Below are positions 15,507 to 21,548 of a stretch of DNA of 21,548 nucleotides, one piece after another. Below the pieces are notes generated by a model. The model saw only the letters and a program-made list of their open reading frames with translations. It did no database searches and had not been told where the DNA came from. Position numbers and translations under genes: made by a program. Origin of the DNA: Nitrospiraceae bacterium (GTDB taxonomy: Bacteria; Nitrospirota; Nitrospiria; Nitrospirales; Nitrospiraceae); the NCBI GenBank assembly GCA_014534095.1, contig JACVSD010000019.1:1-21548 (forward strand), read 5' to 3'. Every line of letters begins with the position of its first letter. Positions within the stretch are counted from its first letter, which is position 1.

Positions 15507-16363
15507 ATGTCCCTCGGGATAGGGTCCTGTTCGTTTAAGCCAGGCCAGGCCGGGAGGATGTGCGCGTGATCGTCGACCGTCTCGTGAGCCTCTTCTTGCA
15601 AAGCTTCCTGCTCGAACTGATCTTCCCAGAGGATTCCTTGCCCATCGGCTCTCAACATCCGGATGGTCAGATCAAAGGTGCGAGACGTCTCGTCTGTCCC
15701 TTCTGTTGGAGTCATCAACCGCTGTGCGATACGCTCAGCCTGCCACGCCTCTGCAGCGCCGGTTGAAAATTCGTCTGTCCACACCAAGCCGCCCGTGGTT
15801 GTATCAAGCGCGCGCACCAAGAAAGACGACTGCGGTAACTTTTGATCACCGTCATGAATGCGCGTCACAGTCGCCCGCCGGGAAATCAGGGTCGAAACCG
15901 GAAGCCCTGCGATCGATCGCTCTTGAGGTGAAAGATTCAATCGGCCTTCCCATTGGAATGCACCCGTATTGGCGTCATACACGCGCAGGACAAAATTCGA
16001 AAGATCAGTGGCTCCAACACCGATTCCGCCGGCGAATATCCGACCCTGGCCGGGATGGGACCGATGCCCTTCATCTTTCACATTGAGTTCAAACGTCTCG
16101 TTCGACAAGACCACACCGCTGACCGCATCGTACGTTCTGACAGTGATGGCCGAAAGATCCCCGATTTGGGATCCAAACCCCGCTGCCACCATCGTCCCGT
16201 GAGGGACTCCTTGAATCGGTCCCATTTCACTACGACTTTGGCCGATCATGAGCAGCACCCCTAGACAGACGGCGACCGCTCCTATGATCGTCTCGACCAC
16301 CCGGCGGCGTGTCAAAGCTGTCCGATGATGAACCGACCGAAGAAACCAAGCAATGGGCGGCAT
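15503..16363 (-). CDS. Single-pass membrane protein with four PQQ-propeller-like beta repeats
   Basis: The product is 286 residues. ATG 16363 is chosen because GGAGGG lies about 6 bases upstream; in-frame ATGs at 16375 and 16390 lack this. A positively charged N-terminus (RSVHHRTALTRRR) precedes one membrane helix (ETIIGAVAVCLGVLLMIG). The rest should lie outside the cytoplasm. Four repeats, about 50-58 residues apart, end in related strands: TVRTYDAVSGVVLSNETF, VLRVYDANTGAFQWEGRL, LVRALDTTTGGLVWTDEF and TIRMLRADGQGILWEDQF. The x-D-x-x-[ST]-G-x-x-x-W signature is that of PQQ-like propeller blades. Four blades are too few for the usual eight-bladed ring, so it may dimerise or be a partial propeller. 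Function unknown; no protein family recognised overall. Confidence 0.75.
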   Translation of the reverse strand: MPPIAWFLRSVHHRTALTRRRVVETIIGAVAVCLGVLLMIGQSRSEMGPIQGVPHGTMVAAGFGSQIGDLSAITVRTYDAVSGVVLSNETFELNVKDEGHRSHPGQGRIFAGGIGVGATDLSNFVLRVYDANTGAFQWEGRLNLSPQERSIAGLPVSTLISRRATVTRIHDGDQKLPQSSFLVRALDTTTGGLVWTDEFSTGAAEAWQAERIAQRLMTPTEGTDETSRTFDLTIRMLRADGQGILWEDQFEQEALQEEAHETVDDHAHILPAWPGLNEQDPIPRDI

Positions 16364-16480
16364 ACGACCCTCCATGAAGGTATGCCGCATTGTGCAAGAC
16401 GCACGGTGACCAGGTAAATTCCTCGCTATAGGCAAGATTCCCCCCGAAGGGTGGGATCGGCGGAAACGGAACTGGCCGCA

Positions 16481-16900
16481 CTAACGTGGCCCTCCCGCCT
16501 GATCGGCCTTGCCGAAGATTCGGTAACGGTGCCGGGCGACCACATGATACGCCCACTCCGCCGCGGTCCTCACGAGACCGAAACCGAGCAGCCAATGGAA
16601 CGCTCGTCCACCGGGAAGCTGCGGCAGCAACGGCATAAACGCATCCAGACCTTGCCGTACCTGACCGGTTTGGCTGATGAAGAAGGCGACGTCCGGGCGC
16701 CCGGGCCGATACCGGTTCCCCAGCGCCTGTCTTGCTTCATGACTGTCATAGGGGGCGAAACGGAGGCCTGAGCCCGGTTGGCTCAGTCCCGCCCGCTCCA
16801 GCCTGCGCTTGACCCCCACACAGAGCCGGCACTGTCCATCGTAGACGAGCAGACAGGTCTCACTCGGCGGCGGCTTCCGTATGTCTGGCGCATTTCCCAT
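16481..16900 (-). CDS. DCC-family thiol-disulfide oxidoreductase-like protein (DUF393)
   Basis: The product is 139 residues. The defining motif is LLVYDGQCRLCVGVKRRLE at about residues 17-35: the Asp-Gly-x-Cys-x-x-Cys of the DCC family, a thioredoxin-like fold with a CxxC redox pair. Also typical are FAPYDSHEARQALG and the later DVAFFISQTGQVRQGLDAF. Amphipathic helices near the end (HWLLGFGLVRTAAEWAYHVV) match the family's YxxxARxRYRIFG-like C-terminus (here HVVARHRYRIFG). It is likely cytoplasmic or membrane-associated; substrates of this family are largely unknown. ATG 16900 has no clear ribosome site. It diverges from the small membrane protein gene. Confidence 0.88.
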   Translation of the reverse strand: MGNAPDIRKPPPSETCLLVYDGQCRLCVGVKRRLERAGLSQPGSGLRFAPYDSHEARQALGNRYRPGRPDVAFFISQTGQVRQGLDAFMPLLPQLPGGRAFHWLLGFGLVRTAAEWAYHVVARHRYRIFGKADQAGGPR

Positions 16901-16916
16901 GTGGCGCTTTTAACCG

Positions 16917-16945
16917 AGGCTAACATCCGGCGTTCGCTCGAACAA
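16917..16945 (-). promoter_or_regulatory. Weak candidate promoter of the DCC-family gene
   Basis: On the minus strand TTGTTC (16945-16940) is 17 bases from TAGCCT (16922-16917), with TG one base before the -10. Both hexamers match the consensus at only 3 of 6. A short inverted repeat, GTTCG-CT-CGAAC (16932-16943), overlaps the -35 end and could be an operator. Predicted leader is about 10 bases. Confidence 0.25.
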
Positions 16946-16952
16946 CCAGCCA

Positions 16953-16982
16953 TTGCCACGGATTCGTTGCCGCCGTTATAGT
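16953..16982 (+). promoter_or_regulatory. Predicted promoter of the small membrane protein gene
   Basis: TTGCCA (16953-16958; 5 of 6 to consensus) is 18 bases from TATAGT (16977-16982; 5 of 6). Counting 7 bases on from the -10 puts transcription start at 16989, exactly the A of the ATG. No ribosome site precedes that ATG, so this is the clearest leaderless candidate in the window. Confidence 0.6.
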
Positions 16983-16988
16983 CCACGC

Positions 16989-17393
16989 ATGAAACGGCAG
17001 GCGCTGCTGGGAATCTTGGGAGGCATGGTCGTGCTAGGGATGTGGACCCTCTCACGGAGTCCGGGCGGGCATCATCCTATGTGGACCGTTTTCTTATTGC
17101 TCGCCCCCGTTGGACTGGCGGCAACCGTGTGGCGGAATCTGCGCTGGGGCGCCATGGCCGGTGTGATCTATGGGACGGTGGGGTTGGCACTCGATCTGGC
17201 GACAGCCGTGCAGGTCATCACCAAAGATGCGGAATGGTTTCCAGCCTTGGCAACAAGCGGAGTCAGCGGACTCTTGAACTTTTTGTTAATCGTGTACGGC
17301 GGGCAGGTCTTTCTGAACGTTCCAACGGCGCGACGGCCTCCAGGATCCCATCCTCCCAATCCTCCCTCCCCTTTTTCATCTTTCGGAGCATGA
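16989..17393 (+). CDS. Small four-helix membrane protein
   Basis: The product is 134 residues with four predicted membrane helices: LLGILGGMVVLGMWTL, MWTVFLLLAPVGLAATVW, MAGVIYGTVGLALDLATAV and VSGLLNFLLIVYGGQVFL. Short loops join them, and a Pro/Ser-rich tail (TARRPPGSHPPNPPSPFSS) is probably disordered. There is no catalytic motif and I do not recognise the family. The ATG at 16989 begins just before the first helix and coincides with the predicted transcription start. The last 131 bases overlap the end of the opposing methyltransferase gene, so part of the fourth helix and the whole tail are encoded antisense to it. Confidence 0.75.
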   Translation: MKRQALLGILGGMVVLGMWTLSRSPGGHHPMWTVFLLLAPVGLAATVWRNLRWGAMAGVIYGTVGLALDLATAVQVITKDAEWFPALATSGVSGLLNFLLIVYGGQVFLNVPTARRPPGSHPPNPPSPFSSFGA

Positions 17394-18330
17394 CGCGCGC
17401 AAACCCGGCGGCCTTCAACCAGCGCGTCGTATCGGTCACCGTATAGGTATTCCCGGAGACCGTAAAGAGCAGCATGGACACCGCGAAGAGACTTGCGTCC
17501 TCCGGGAATAATCCTTCGCGGTCATGCAGGAACGCGTCCTGAATGATGAGACGGCCCCCCGGATTCAATGCGGCCAAGGCCCGCTGGAATATTGCCTGAT
17601 TGCCGCCGGGTGAATAGATGTGCAGCACGTTCGAGTACCAAATGATGTCGTATGTCCCAGGAATAGCCTCCGCAGAAAAGTCGAGCGGCAGATAGGACAA
17701 GCGCCGTCTGGCTCGATGCGTCGCCGCAATTTCCTGTGCGACTTCCAGCGCCGCTTGCCGATCACAGACCGTTGCCTGCAGGGCCGGGTTGTGCTCAAGA
17801 AACGCCAGCGCATACGTGCCGGGACCTCCGCCGAGATCCAATAATGTCTTCGCGCGCCGCAAATTGAGCTGCGCGGCGATGGCCGGCGCCGTTTCCAACG
17901 TCCGGTCATGCATGGCCCACGTGAACCGGCGCCGATAGTCAGGGCTATCCGGCACGTCATGGTCTATCGGCATTCCGCTACGCACCGACTCCGGCAGCCG
18001 GGACCAATCCGACCAGTGGTTCTTCATCATGTCCAAATAGGCGCCTCGATAGGCCGGATGCCGGGCATTCAGTGAAGTGGCGCCGAGGCGGCTGTTGGCG
18101 TACCGCTTCCCTGCCTTCCGAAGCACGCCTGCCATCGCGAGGTTCCGGCACAGAATTGACAACCCGCGTTCGCTCACCTGCATTTTCTTGGCTAACGCGG
18201 CGATCGTCCAACGTTGTGTGCCCACGGCGGTAAACAGATCCAGTTCCAAGGCGGCCAGTAACACACGCGGCAGCCGGTAGGCTGAGACGGCATCGCGAAA
18301 CTGTTCAAAGGTTGCGATGGGTCCGGTCAT
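17263..18330 (-). CDS. Winged-helix O-methyltransferase-type SAM-dependent methyltransferase
   Basis: The product is 355 residues. Residues about 5-95 form the N-terminal dimerisation/winged-helix region of the O-methyltransferase family 2 type (LPRVLLAALELDLFTAVG, TIAALAKKMQVSERGLSILC). The SAM-binding loop LLDLGGGPGTYALAFLE starts near residue 163. The later strands WYSNVLHIYSPGGNQ and ALNPGGRLIIQDAFL follow the class I order. The family methylates small molecules, often aromatic hydroxyls or polyketides; the substrate here is unknown. ATG 18330 overlaps the stop of the upstream gene by 4 bases (ATGA), fixing the start and showing translational coupling. It is the last gene of a seven-gene run. 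Its final 43 codons overlap the opposing membrane protein gene; the last 20 residues (RPARRTRLTKSSRVR at the end) look like a basic add-on. Confidence 0.9.
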   Translation of the reverse strand: MTGPIATFEQFRDAVSAYRLPRVLLAALELDLFTAVGTQRWTIAALAKKMQVSERGLSILCRNLAMAGVLRKAGKRYANSRLGATSLNARHPAYRGAYLDMMKNHWSDWSRLPESVRSGMPIDHDVPDSPDYRRRFTWAMHDRTLETAPAIAAQLNLRRAKTLLDLGGGPGTYALAFLEHNPALQATVCDRQAALEVAQEIAATHRARRRLSYLPLDFSAEAIPGTYDIIWYSNVLHIYSPGGNQAIFQRALAALNPGGRLIIQDAFLHDREGLFPEDASLFAVSMLLFTVSGNTYTVTDTTRWLKAAGFARVMLRKMKKGREDWEDGILEAVAPLERSERPARRTRLTKSSRVR

Positions 18331-18764
18331 CCGGTCGCCCCGATCGTCCGGCAGCACCACCGGATCAAATCCTGGACTTTGCCCATACTCTGCAGGTCCA
18401 CGGCCCGGGCGAAAGTCACGGCCACGAAGTCCTCGTTCATTTCCGTTTCTTCCGTGAAACCGGACTGCAGCAGCAGCGCGCGGTATTTTGACACGGCCGG
18501 TTGTATGAAGTACTTGACCTGCTTTGCCACTTCATCCGTCCCCAAATCTTCCGGGGTCCCCTCCGACATGAGGCTCATGGCATCGTCGATGGCAAGGCCG
18601 TACTGGCAGAGCACCCGTCCTTCGGGCTGAACTTCCAGGAGCCAGCCGTCGGTACCCAGGTCGAGCACCAACGGGCCGCCCGGCTCGAGCTCATAAAATT
18701 GAGGGAAAGAGGCGGAAAGCGTCGCCTTGGCTTGCGGCCAGACGGAAGAACCCGACTCACTCAT
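18327..18764 (-). CDS. Hypothetical small acidic protein
   Basis: The product is 145 residues, soluble and acidic, with no signal peptide. The middle reads as a small alpha/beta domain (PLVLDLGTDGWLLEVQPEGR, then VAKQVKYFIQPAVSKYRALL, then DFVAVTFARAVDLQSMGKV). The first part, with VLDLGTDGWLLEV strands and long helices after, vaguely recalls secretion-chaperone or YbjN-type folds, but I cannot assign it. ATG 18764 overlaps the end of the TPR gene by 8 bases, and the stop overlaps the methyltransferase start by 4, so it is made in step with both and may be a partner of one of them. Confidence 0.8.
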   Translation of the reverse strand: MSESGSSVWPQAKATLSASFPQFYELEPGGPLVLDLGTDGWLLEVQPEGRVLCQYGLAIDDAMSLMSEGTPEDLGTDEVAKQVKYFIQPAVSKYRALLLQSGFTEETEMNEDFVAVTFARAVDLQSMGKVQDLIRWCCRTIGATG

Positions 18765-19581
18765 GGGTGCGACTCAATGGAGATGGATGGGGCCCTGCCA
18801 ACAGACGCTCACGGAGGGCCTGCAGACGCCTCACATTCTCGTCCAACTTGGGCAACTGATATTTACGGTCCATGTAGACCACCTGCTCGAGGAGGTCGGC
18901 CGCTTCGCGGATCCGCCCCATGCTCTCATAGCACTGAGCCAGCACGTACCGGGCGCCTCCAGTCCGAAGTTCGTCGCGTAACCGTTCGGCGATGGACTGG
19001 CTCGTCTGGCAGCAGGCAATGGCGTCCTCATAGCGTTGCTGAACCAGAAACGTCCGCCCGATCATCCGCCACGCGTCGGCCACCCCGCCGTGATTCCCTA
19101 GCCGACGCATCAACACCAGGGATTGCTCATAATACTGAACCGCCTGCTCATACTGACCGCTTTCCCTGGCGACCAGGCCTAGGTCAGAGAACAAGACGGC
19201 TTTCCCCGCCTCGTCATGGGTCTTGGTCATGATGTCGAGTGCTTCAAGATAGTAGGCTTGGGCGCGGTCCCATTGGCCCGCGTCTGCCTGCAAATTCCCG
19301 AGGTTGGCCAGCGTCGTGCCGATCCCCTTCTCGTCGCCCAGGATTTTTTGCAGCTCCAGCACTTCCTGGTAATGGGTCTGGGCGGCGTCCCGGCGCCCGC
19401 TCACCGCGCAGATATTCCCCAGATTGCCCAGTGTCGCGACCAGCGCTCGCTGATCCCCCGTCAACCGGTTACACTCGAGCGCTTTGGCATAACAAGCATA
19501 GGCATCGGTGTAATGCCCTCGCGAAAAATGCTCGTTGCCCTGGCGATTCAGTTCTTCAGAGAGGCCATTGCGGAGTGGCAT
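18757..19581 (-). CDS. Tetratricopeptide-repeat protein
   Basis: The product is 274 residues made of about six TPR units with a 40-residue period, as in kinesin-light-chain-type TPRs: HFSRGHYTDAYACYAKALE, TLGNLGNICAVSGRRDAAQ, TLANLGNLQADAGQWDRAQ, LFSDLGLVARESGQYEQAV, WRMIGRTFLVQQRYEDAIA and RYVLAQCYESMGRIREAAD. No signal peptide or membrane helix is present, so it should be a cytoplasmic protein-binding scaffold. ATG 19581 starts 2 bases after the stop of the upstream gene; longer in-frame readings run into that gene and are unlikely. The end overlaps the next gene by 8 bases, so it is part of the seven-gene run. Confidence 0.9.
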   Translation of the reverse strand: MPLRNGLSEELNRQGNEHFSRGHYTDAYACYAKALECNRLTGDQRALVATLGNLGNICAVSGRRDAAQTHYQEVLELQKILGDEKGIGTTLANLGNLQADAGQWDRAQAYYLEALDIMTKTHDEAGKAVLFSDLGLVARESGQYEQAVQYYEQSLVLMRRLGNHGGVADAWRMIGRTFLVQQRYEDAIACCQTSQSIAERLRDELRTGGARYVLAQCYESMGRIREAADLLEQVVYMDRKYQLPKLDENVRRLQALRERLLAGPHPSPLSRTHE

Positions 19582-19583
19582 GG

Positions 19584-20180
19584 TCAGGTATGGAGCAGCT
19601 GTTCGACCGGTTGTTTGGCGCCGGCCAGGATAGACGTGCCGTCTCCGACGAGGAGACTTTCGAATTGATACTTGAGCAGGCGCCGAAGTCCCTCTTTGGC
19701 CCGAGTGGCGTCCGCGTATTTCTCGGCTGCGAGCATGCTCACTGCGCCGGCCGGTTTCCCGATAAGCGCGTCCCCAACGATCAGCACACCGCGGCCTTGC
19801 TGAATGAACAACGCCGACTCGCCGGGGGACTTCTGATCTTGGAGGTGAATCACCCAGATGCCACCGGGCAACAGTTCCCCATCTTTGAAGGTCTTCGTCG
19901 GTTTTACCTCCATTTGAGGAGCGTCCGCATCCGGGACCTGCAGCTGACACCGGTACTCCATCTGATAGGTACCCGCTTCCCGGACATGGTCGCGATTGGT
20001 CACGATGATGTAATCGACCGGTCCGTTGCGCCGGACAAAGGTGCCGGCTTCCGCTGTCATCGGCGGCGGATCGACCAGGATTTTATGTTCGCCGACCATA
20101 AGAAAGAGGCCGTTGAAATCCAGCTGCTTCTCGGCAGAGAACCACGACCACTGCCACATGCCTGGAAGAATTTGCTTCAT
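19584..20180 (-). CDS. Metallo-beta-lactamase-fold protein lacking the canonical zinc motif
   Basis: The product is 198 residues with the strand order of the metallo-beta-lactamase fold: FNGLFLMVGEHKILVDPPP (metal-free first strands), YIIVTNRDHVREAG, then GGIWVIHLQDQKSPGESALF and GVLIVGDALIG. Where active members carry His-x-His-x-Asp-His, this one has Thr-Asn-Arg-Asp-His (residues 61-65), so two of the expected ligands are missing, while the Asp-His and the GD before the last strands remain. It may bind metal differently or be a non-catalytic binding protein. ATG 20180 has no clear ribosome site; the 117-base gap before it contains TATATA (20202-20197) as a possible -10, but no -35 at good spacing. 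The ATG of the TPR gene follows its stop by 2 bases. Confidence 0.8.
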   Translation of the reverse strand: MKQILPGMWQWSWFSAEKQLDFNGLFLMVGEHKILVDPPPMTAEAGTFVRRNGPVDYIIVTNRDHVREAGTYQMEYRCQLQVPDADAPQMEVKPTKTFKDGELLPGGIWVIHLQDQKSPGESALFIQQGRGVLIVGDALIGKPAGAVSMLAAEKYADATRAKEGLRRLLKYQFESLLVGDGTSILAGAKQPVEQLLHT

Positions 20181-20297
20181 GGTGTGCTGCTTCGCGTATA
20201 TAGGACGCTCAGAGAGCCCAGTCGGCAAGACCATAAGACAGCCAGGGAAACCGTACGGCGAGGGATTGGAACGATCGGGAAGATGGCAGTGGGCATC

Positions 20298-20540
20298 TCA
20301 GAGCCCTGCCACCGCGTCTTTCACCACTTTTGTAACCTTGGCCAGAATGCCGGCTTCATTCGGCAAGTCGATGATGTCATCTTCCGGAAGCGTAATGAAC
20401 TTCCGGTTTGAACCTTTGGTGAGGGAAATCAAAAACATGCTGTTCGACGGCGTCACCGGAATCACGACCTGCACGGCGCCATCCACGTCCTTCACGACGT
20501 CTAGAAACTTCTGCTTCCCCTCTTCCATCTCCTCGTCCAT
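20298..20540 (-). CDS. Hypothetical 80-residue protein
   Basis: The product is a small protein, MDEEMEEGKQ to KDAVAGL. The N-terminus is acidic; the middle has beta-like stretches (AVQVVIPVTPSNSMFLISLT) and the end an amphipathic helix (AGILAKVTKVVKDAVAGL). There is no Cys, signal peptide or known motif. ATG 20540 is used; an internal ATG at 20528 has GAGGAG too close to serve it. It lies 44 bases after the thiol-redox gene and on the same strand, so it is probably in the same transcript. Its ordered composition favours a real gene; I do not recognise a family. Confidence 0.7.
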   Translation of the reverse strand: MDEEMEEGKQKFLDVVKDVDGAVQVVIPVTPSNSMFLISLTKGSNRKFITLPEDDIIDLPNEAGILAKVTKVVKDAVAGL

Positions 20541-20584
20541 CGTCGCCCATATCCCTTCTCAACCGTGCCCCAGGTCGACCGCCG

Positions 20585-21121
20585 CTACATTTTATTGCTG
20601 GAACCGGCCGCCAGCAGCTTCTCTACTTCGGCGACAATCACATCGGCTCCCGCTAGATCCATGTTGCCAACCCGCTGCCAGCGGATCACGCCACTGGGAT
20701 CGATCACGTACACGTTCGGAATAAATTTTCCGCCGCCGTAGAGCTTGTCGGTCGCTTTAGCCGGATCGAGCAAATAGGGATAGGTGACTTTCACAGGAAA
20801 GGCTGAGAGAAATTCGCCCACATCCTTCTTGGAGTTGCCGCTCGAATTCACACCGATGACTGCGACGTTTTTGCCCTGTGTCGCCTCGTAGACTTTCTGC
20901 AAATTGGACCCCTGCGTCATGCAGGGGTCACATATATGGAAGAGGCCAAGGACGACGACCTTGCCCTTGTAGGCGTCGAGGGACACCGTATCGCCTGCGA
21001 GCGATGTCAGCGTAAAGCTCGGCGCCTTTTCACCGACTTTGAAGAACCCGGCGGCCAGCAGGATCGGCACGAACATGAACGGCAGGATCACTGCGCTGAG
21101 CAGCATGGCAAGTCGTCGCAT
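20585..21121 (-). CDS. Exported AhpC/TlpA-like thiol-disulfide protein
   Basis: The product is 178 residues. ATG 21121 follows AAGGAG by 6-7 bases. The N-terminal hydrophobic stretch (MLLSAVILPFMFVPILLAA) is a signal peptide or anchor, so the protein acts outside the cytoplasm. The redoxin domain starts VGEKAPSFTLTSLAGDTVSL and contains VVVLGLFHICDPCMTQG, with Cys64-x-x-Cys67 as the redox pair. The later GGGKFIPNVYVIDPSGVIRW carries the cis-Pro before N-V-Y typical of TlpA/ResA proteins. The CxxC points to a thiol-disulfide role (cytochrome c or copper-site maturation are usual for the family) rather than a one-Cys peroxidase. It is the second gene of the seven-gene run. Confidence 0.9.
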   Translation of the reverse strand: MRRLAMLLSAVILPFMFVPILLAAGFFKVGEKAPSFTLTSLAGDTVSLDAYKGKVVVLGLFHICDPCMTQGSNLQKVYEATQGKNVAVIGVNSSGNSKKDVGEFLSAFPVKVTYPYLLDPAKATDKLYGGGKFIPNVYVIDPSGVIRWQRVGNMDLAGADVIVAEVEKLLAAGSSNKM

Positions 21122-21170
21122 GAGAATCTCCTTGCTCCTTGTCGCCGCTCCGGATGAAGCGGCTCTTTCT

Positions 21171-21302
21171 CTATGATTTGCGAGCGAACGCGAGTTTGTT
21201 GTCCCACAGTCCGGTACGGTAGGCGACTAACCAGATGGCCAACAAATTCGATATGAACAGCACGGGAAACGTCAAAGCGCCCAGTGCGAACGAGAATCTC
21301 AT
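21171..21302 (-). CDS. 43-residue single-pass membrane peptide
   Basis: This very short gene encodes one membrane helix (FALGALTFPVLFISNLLAIW) followed by a short basic tail ending LAFARKS. GGAGGT lies 5 bases before the ATG at 21302; adjacent in-frame ATGs at 21305 and 21314 have poorer spacing. The strong ribosome site and the clean helix support it as real. It heads the seven-gene run, 49 bases before the thiol-redox gene, so it could anchor or assist that protein, though this is only inferred from position. Confidence 0.7.
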   Translation of the reverse strand: MRFSFALGALTFPVLFISNLLAIWLVAYRTGLWDNKLAFARKS

Positions 21303-21342
21303 CATGACCTCCATATTAAGAAATAAGAGGGACACTGACGGT

Positions 21343-21372
21343 ATCCTAACACGCTGTTTTTTGCAGGGGCAA
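21343..21372 (-). promoter_or_regulatory. Predicted promoter of the seven-gene run
   Basis: On the minus strand TTGCCC (21372-21367) is 18 bases from TAGGAT (21348-21343), with TG one base before the -10. The predicted start, near 21336, gives a leader of about 34 bases to the ATG at 21302, which has a good ribosome site. The A-run inside the spacer (complement of the T-run at 21357-21362) is not a terminator. Confidence 0.45.
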
Positions 21373-21408
21373 CTCGTCGGATTTGGAAAGCGCAGAGAAC
21401 GATTGCCG

Positions 21409-21548
21409 CTAAGTGAGCATCTCTTCGAGTTGCTGCTTAGACTGTCCCTCGAAGCGGACGAATTCAACGCCAAACCGATCGCCGTTTTTCCAGCGGACCA
21501 CAGCTAAGGACACTACAATGGGCGGCCGCGCCCCCGACGCCTCCACAC
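21409..21548 (-). CDS. PilZ-domain protein, C-terminal fragment
   Basis: The last 45 residues of a minus-strand gene enter from the right edge. They read VSLAVVRWKNGDRFGVEFV, then RFEGQSKQQLEEMLT and a TAG stop at 21411-21409. A VRW-x-x-G-x-x-[FY]-G-[VI]-x-F strand pair followed by a short helix is the usual end of a PilZ domain, which binds cyclic di-GMP through an N-terminal RxxxR and a D/NxSxxG motif; those lie outside the window. The identification therefore rests on the C-terminal signature alone. The 36 bases from its stop to the next promoter hold nothing recognisable. Confidence 0.7.
   Translation of the reverse strand, partial: VEASGARPPIVVSLAVVRWKNGDRFGVEFVRFEGQSKQQLEEMLT

Noticed and set aside
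16440..16456. CCC-TTCG-GGG hairpin after the DCC-family gene as a terminator
   Set aside because: Only three clean base pairs and no U-tract on the minus strand.
19239..20411. 390-codon plus-strand frame opposite the TPR and MBL genes
   Set aside because: It crosses two well-supported genes and has no ribosome site or recognisable domain.
21351..21366. T-run as an intrinsic terminator
   Set aside because: No GC-rich stem precedes it on the plus strand, and it lies in the spacer of a predicted minus-strand promoter.

Overview
The window looks like chromosome of a moderately GC-rich (near 58% in most coding stretches), densely packed Gram-negative bacterium. The mix of a secreted cupredoxin, several signal-peptide proteins, a Lys/Ala-rich H1-like protein and many lineage-type hypotheticals reminds me of Nitrospira or other Nitrospirota. 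That assignment is an impression from gene content, not a measured match. I see no rRNA, tRNA, CRISPR array, insertion sequence or phage module.

Layout, left to right. (1) 1-1541 (-): most of an FN3/NHL-propeller protein with its own strong promoter. (2) 1750-4810 (-): scpB, scpA and a pentapeptide-repeat envelope protein, probably one transcript led by the pentapeptide gene. (3) 4949-5587 (+): an exported stand-alone Lon-type protease domain, ending tail to tail with an unknown gene (5584-6090). (4) 6147-7280: the H1-like gene (-) diverging from a secreted cupredoxin gene (+). (5) 7528-9018 (+): a PqqD-like/methyltransferase fusion. (6) 9019-10118: about 580 bases with no convincing gene, then a secreted ankyrin-repeat gene; this stretch is lower in GC and looks acquired. 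(7) 10064-13924 (-): recG, a small coiled-coil gene and a Ppx/GppA gene. (8) 14046-15506 (+): a membrane-anchored TPR/MA-clan metallopeptidase gene, sharing its stop site with a beta-repeat membrane protein gene (15503-16363, -). (9) 16481-17393: a DCC-family redox gene (-) diverging from a four-helix membrane protein gene (+). (10) 17263-21302 (-): seven tightly packed genes, in transcription order a 43-residue membrane peptide, a TlpA/AhpC-like thiol protein, an 80-residue unknown, a metallo-beta-lactamase-fold protein lacking the usual zinc motif, a TPR protein, a 145-residue unknown and a winged-helix methyltransferase. (11) 21409-21548 (-): the end of a PilZ-domain gene.

The most useful pattern is regulatory. 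Several gene starts share a -35 element resembling TTGACA, 16-18 bases from a -10 element, often preceded by TG one base upstream (TGnTA...). At four genes (4810 -, 13924 -, 14046 +, 16989 +) the predicted transcription start falls within about 4 bases of the start codon and no Shine-Dalgarno sequence is present. This suggests leaderless mRNAs beside ordinary led ones. The other candidates for new biology are the RRE/PqqD-methyltransferase fusion without a visible precursor peptide and the seven-gene redox/TPR/methyltransferase cluster.
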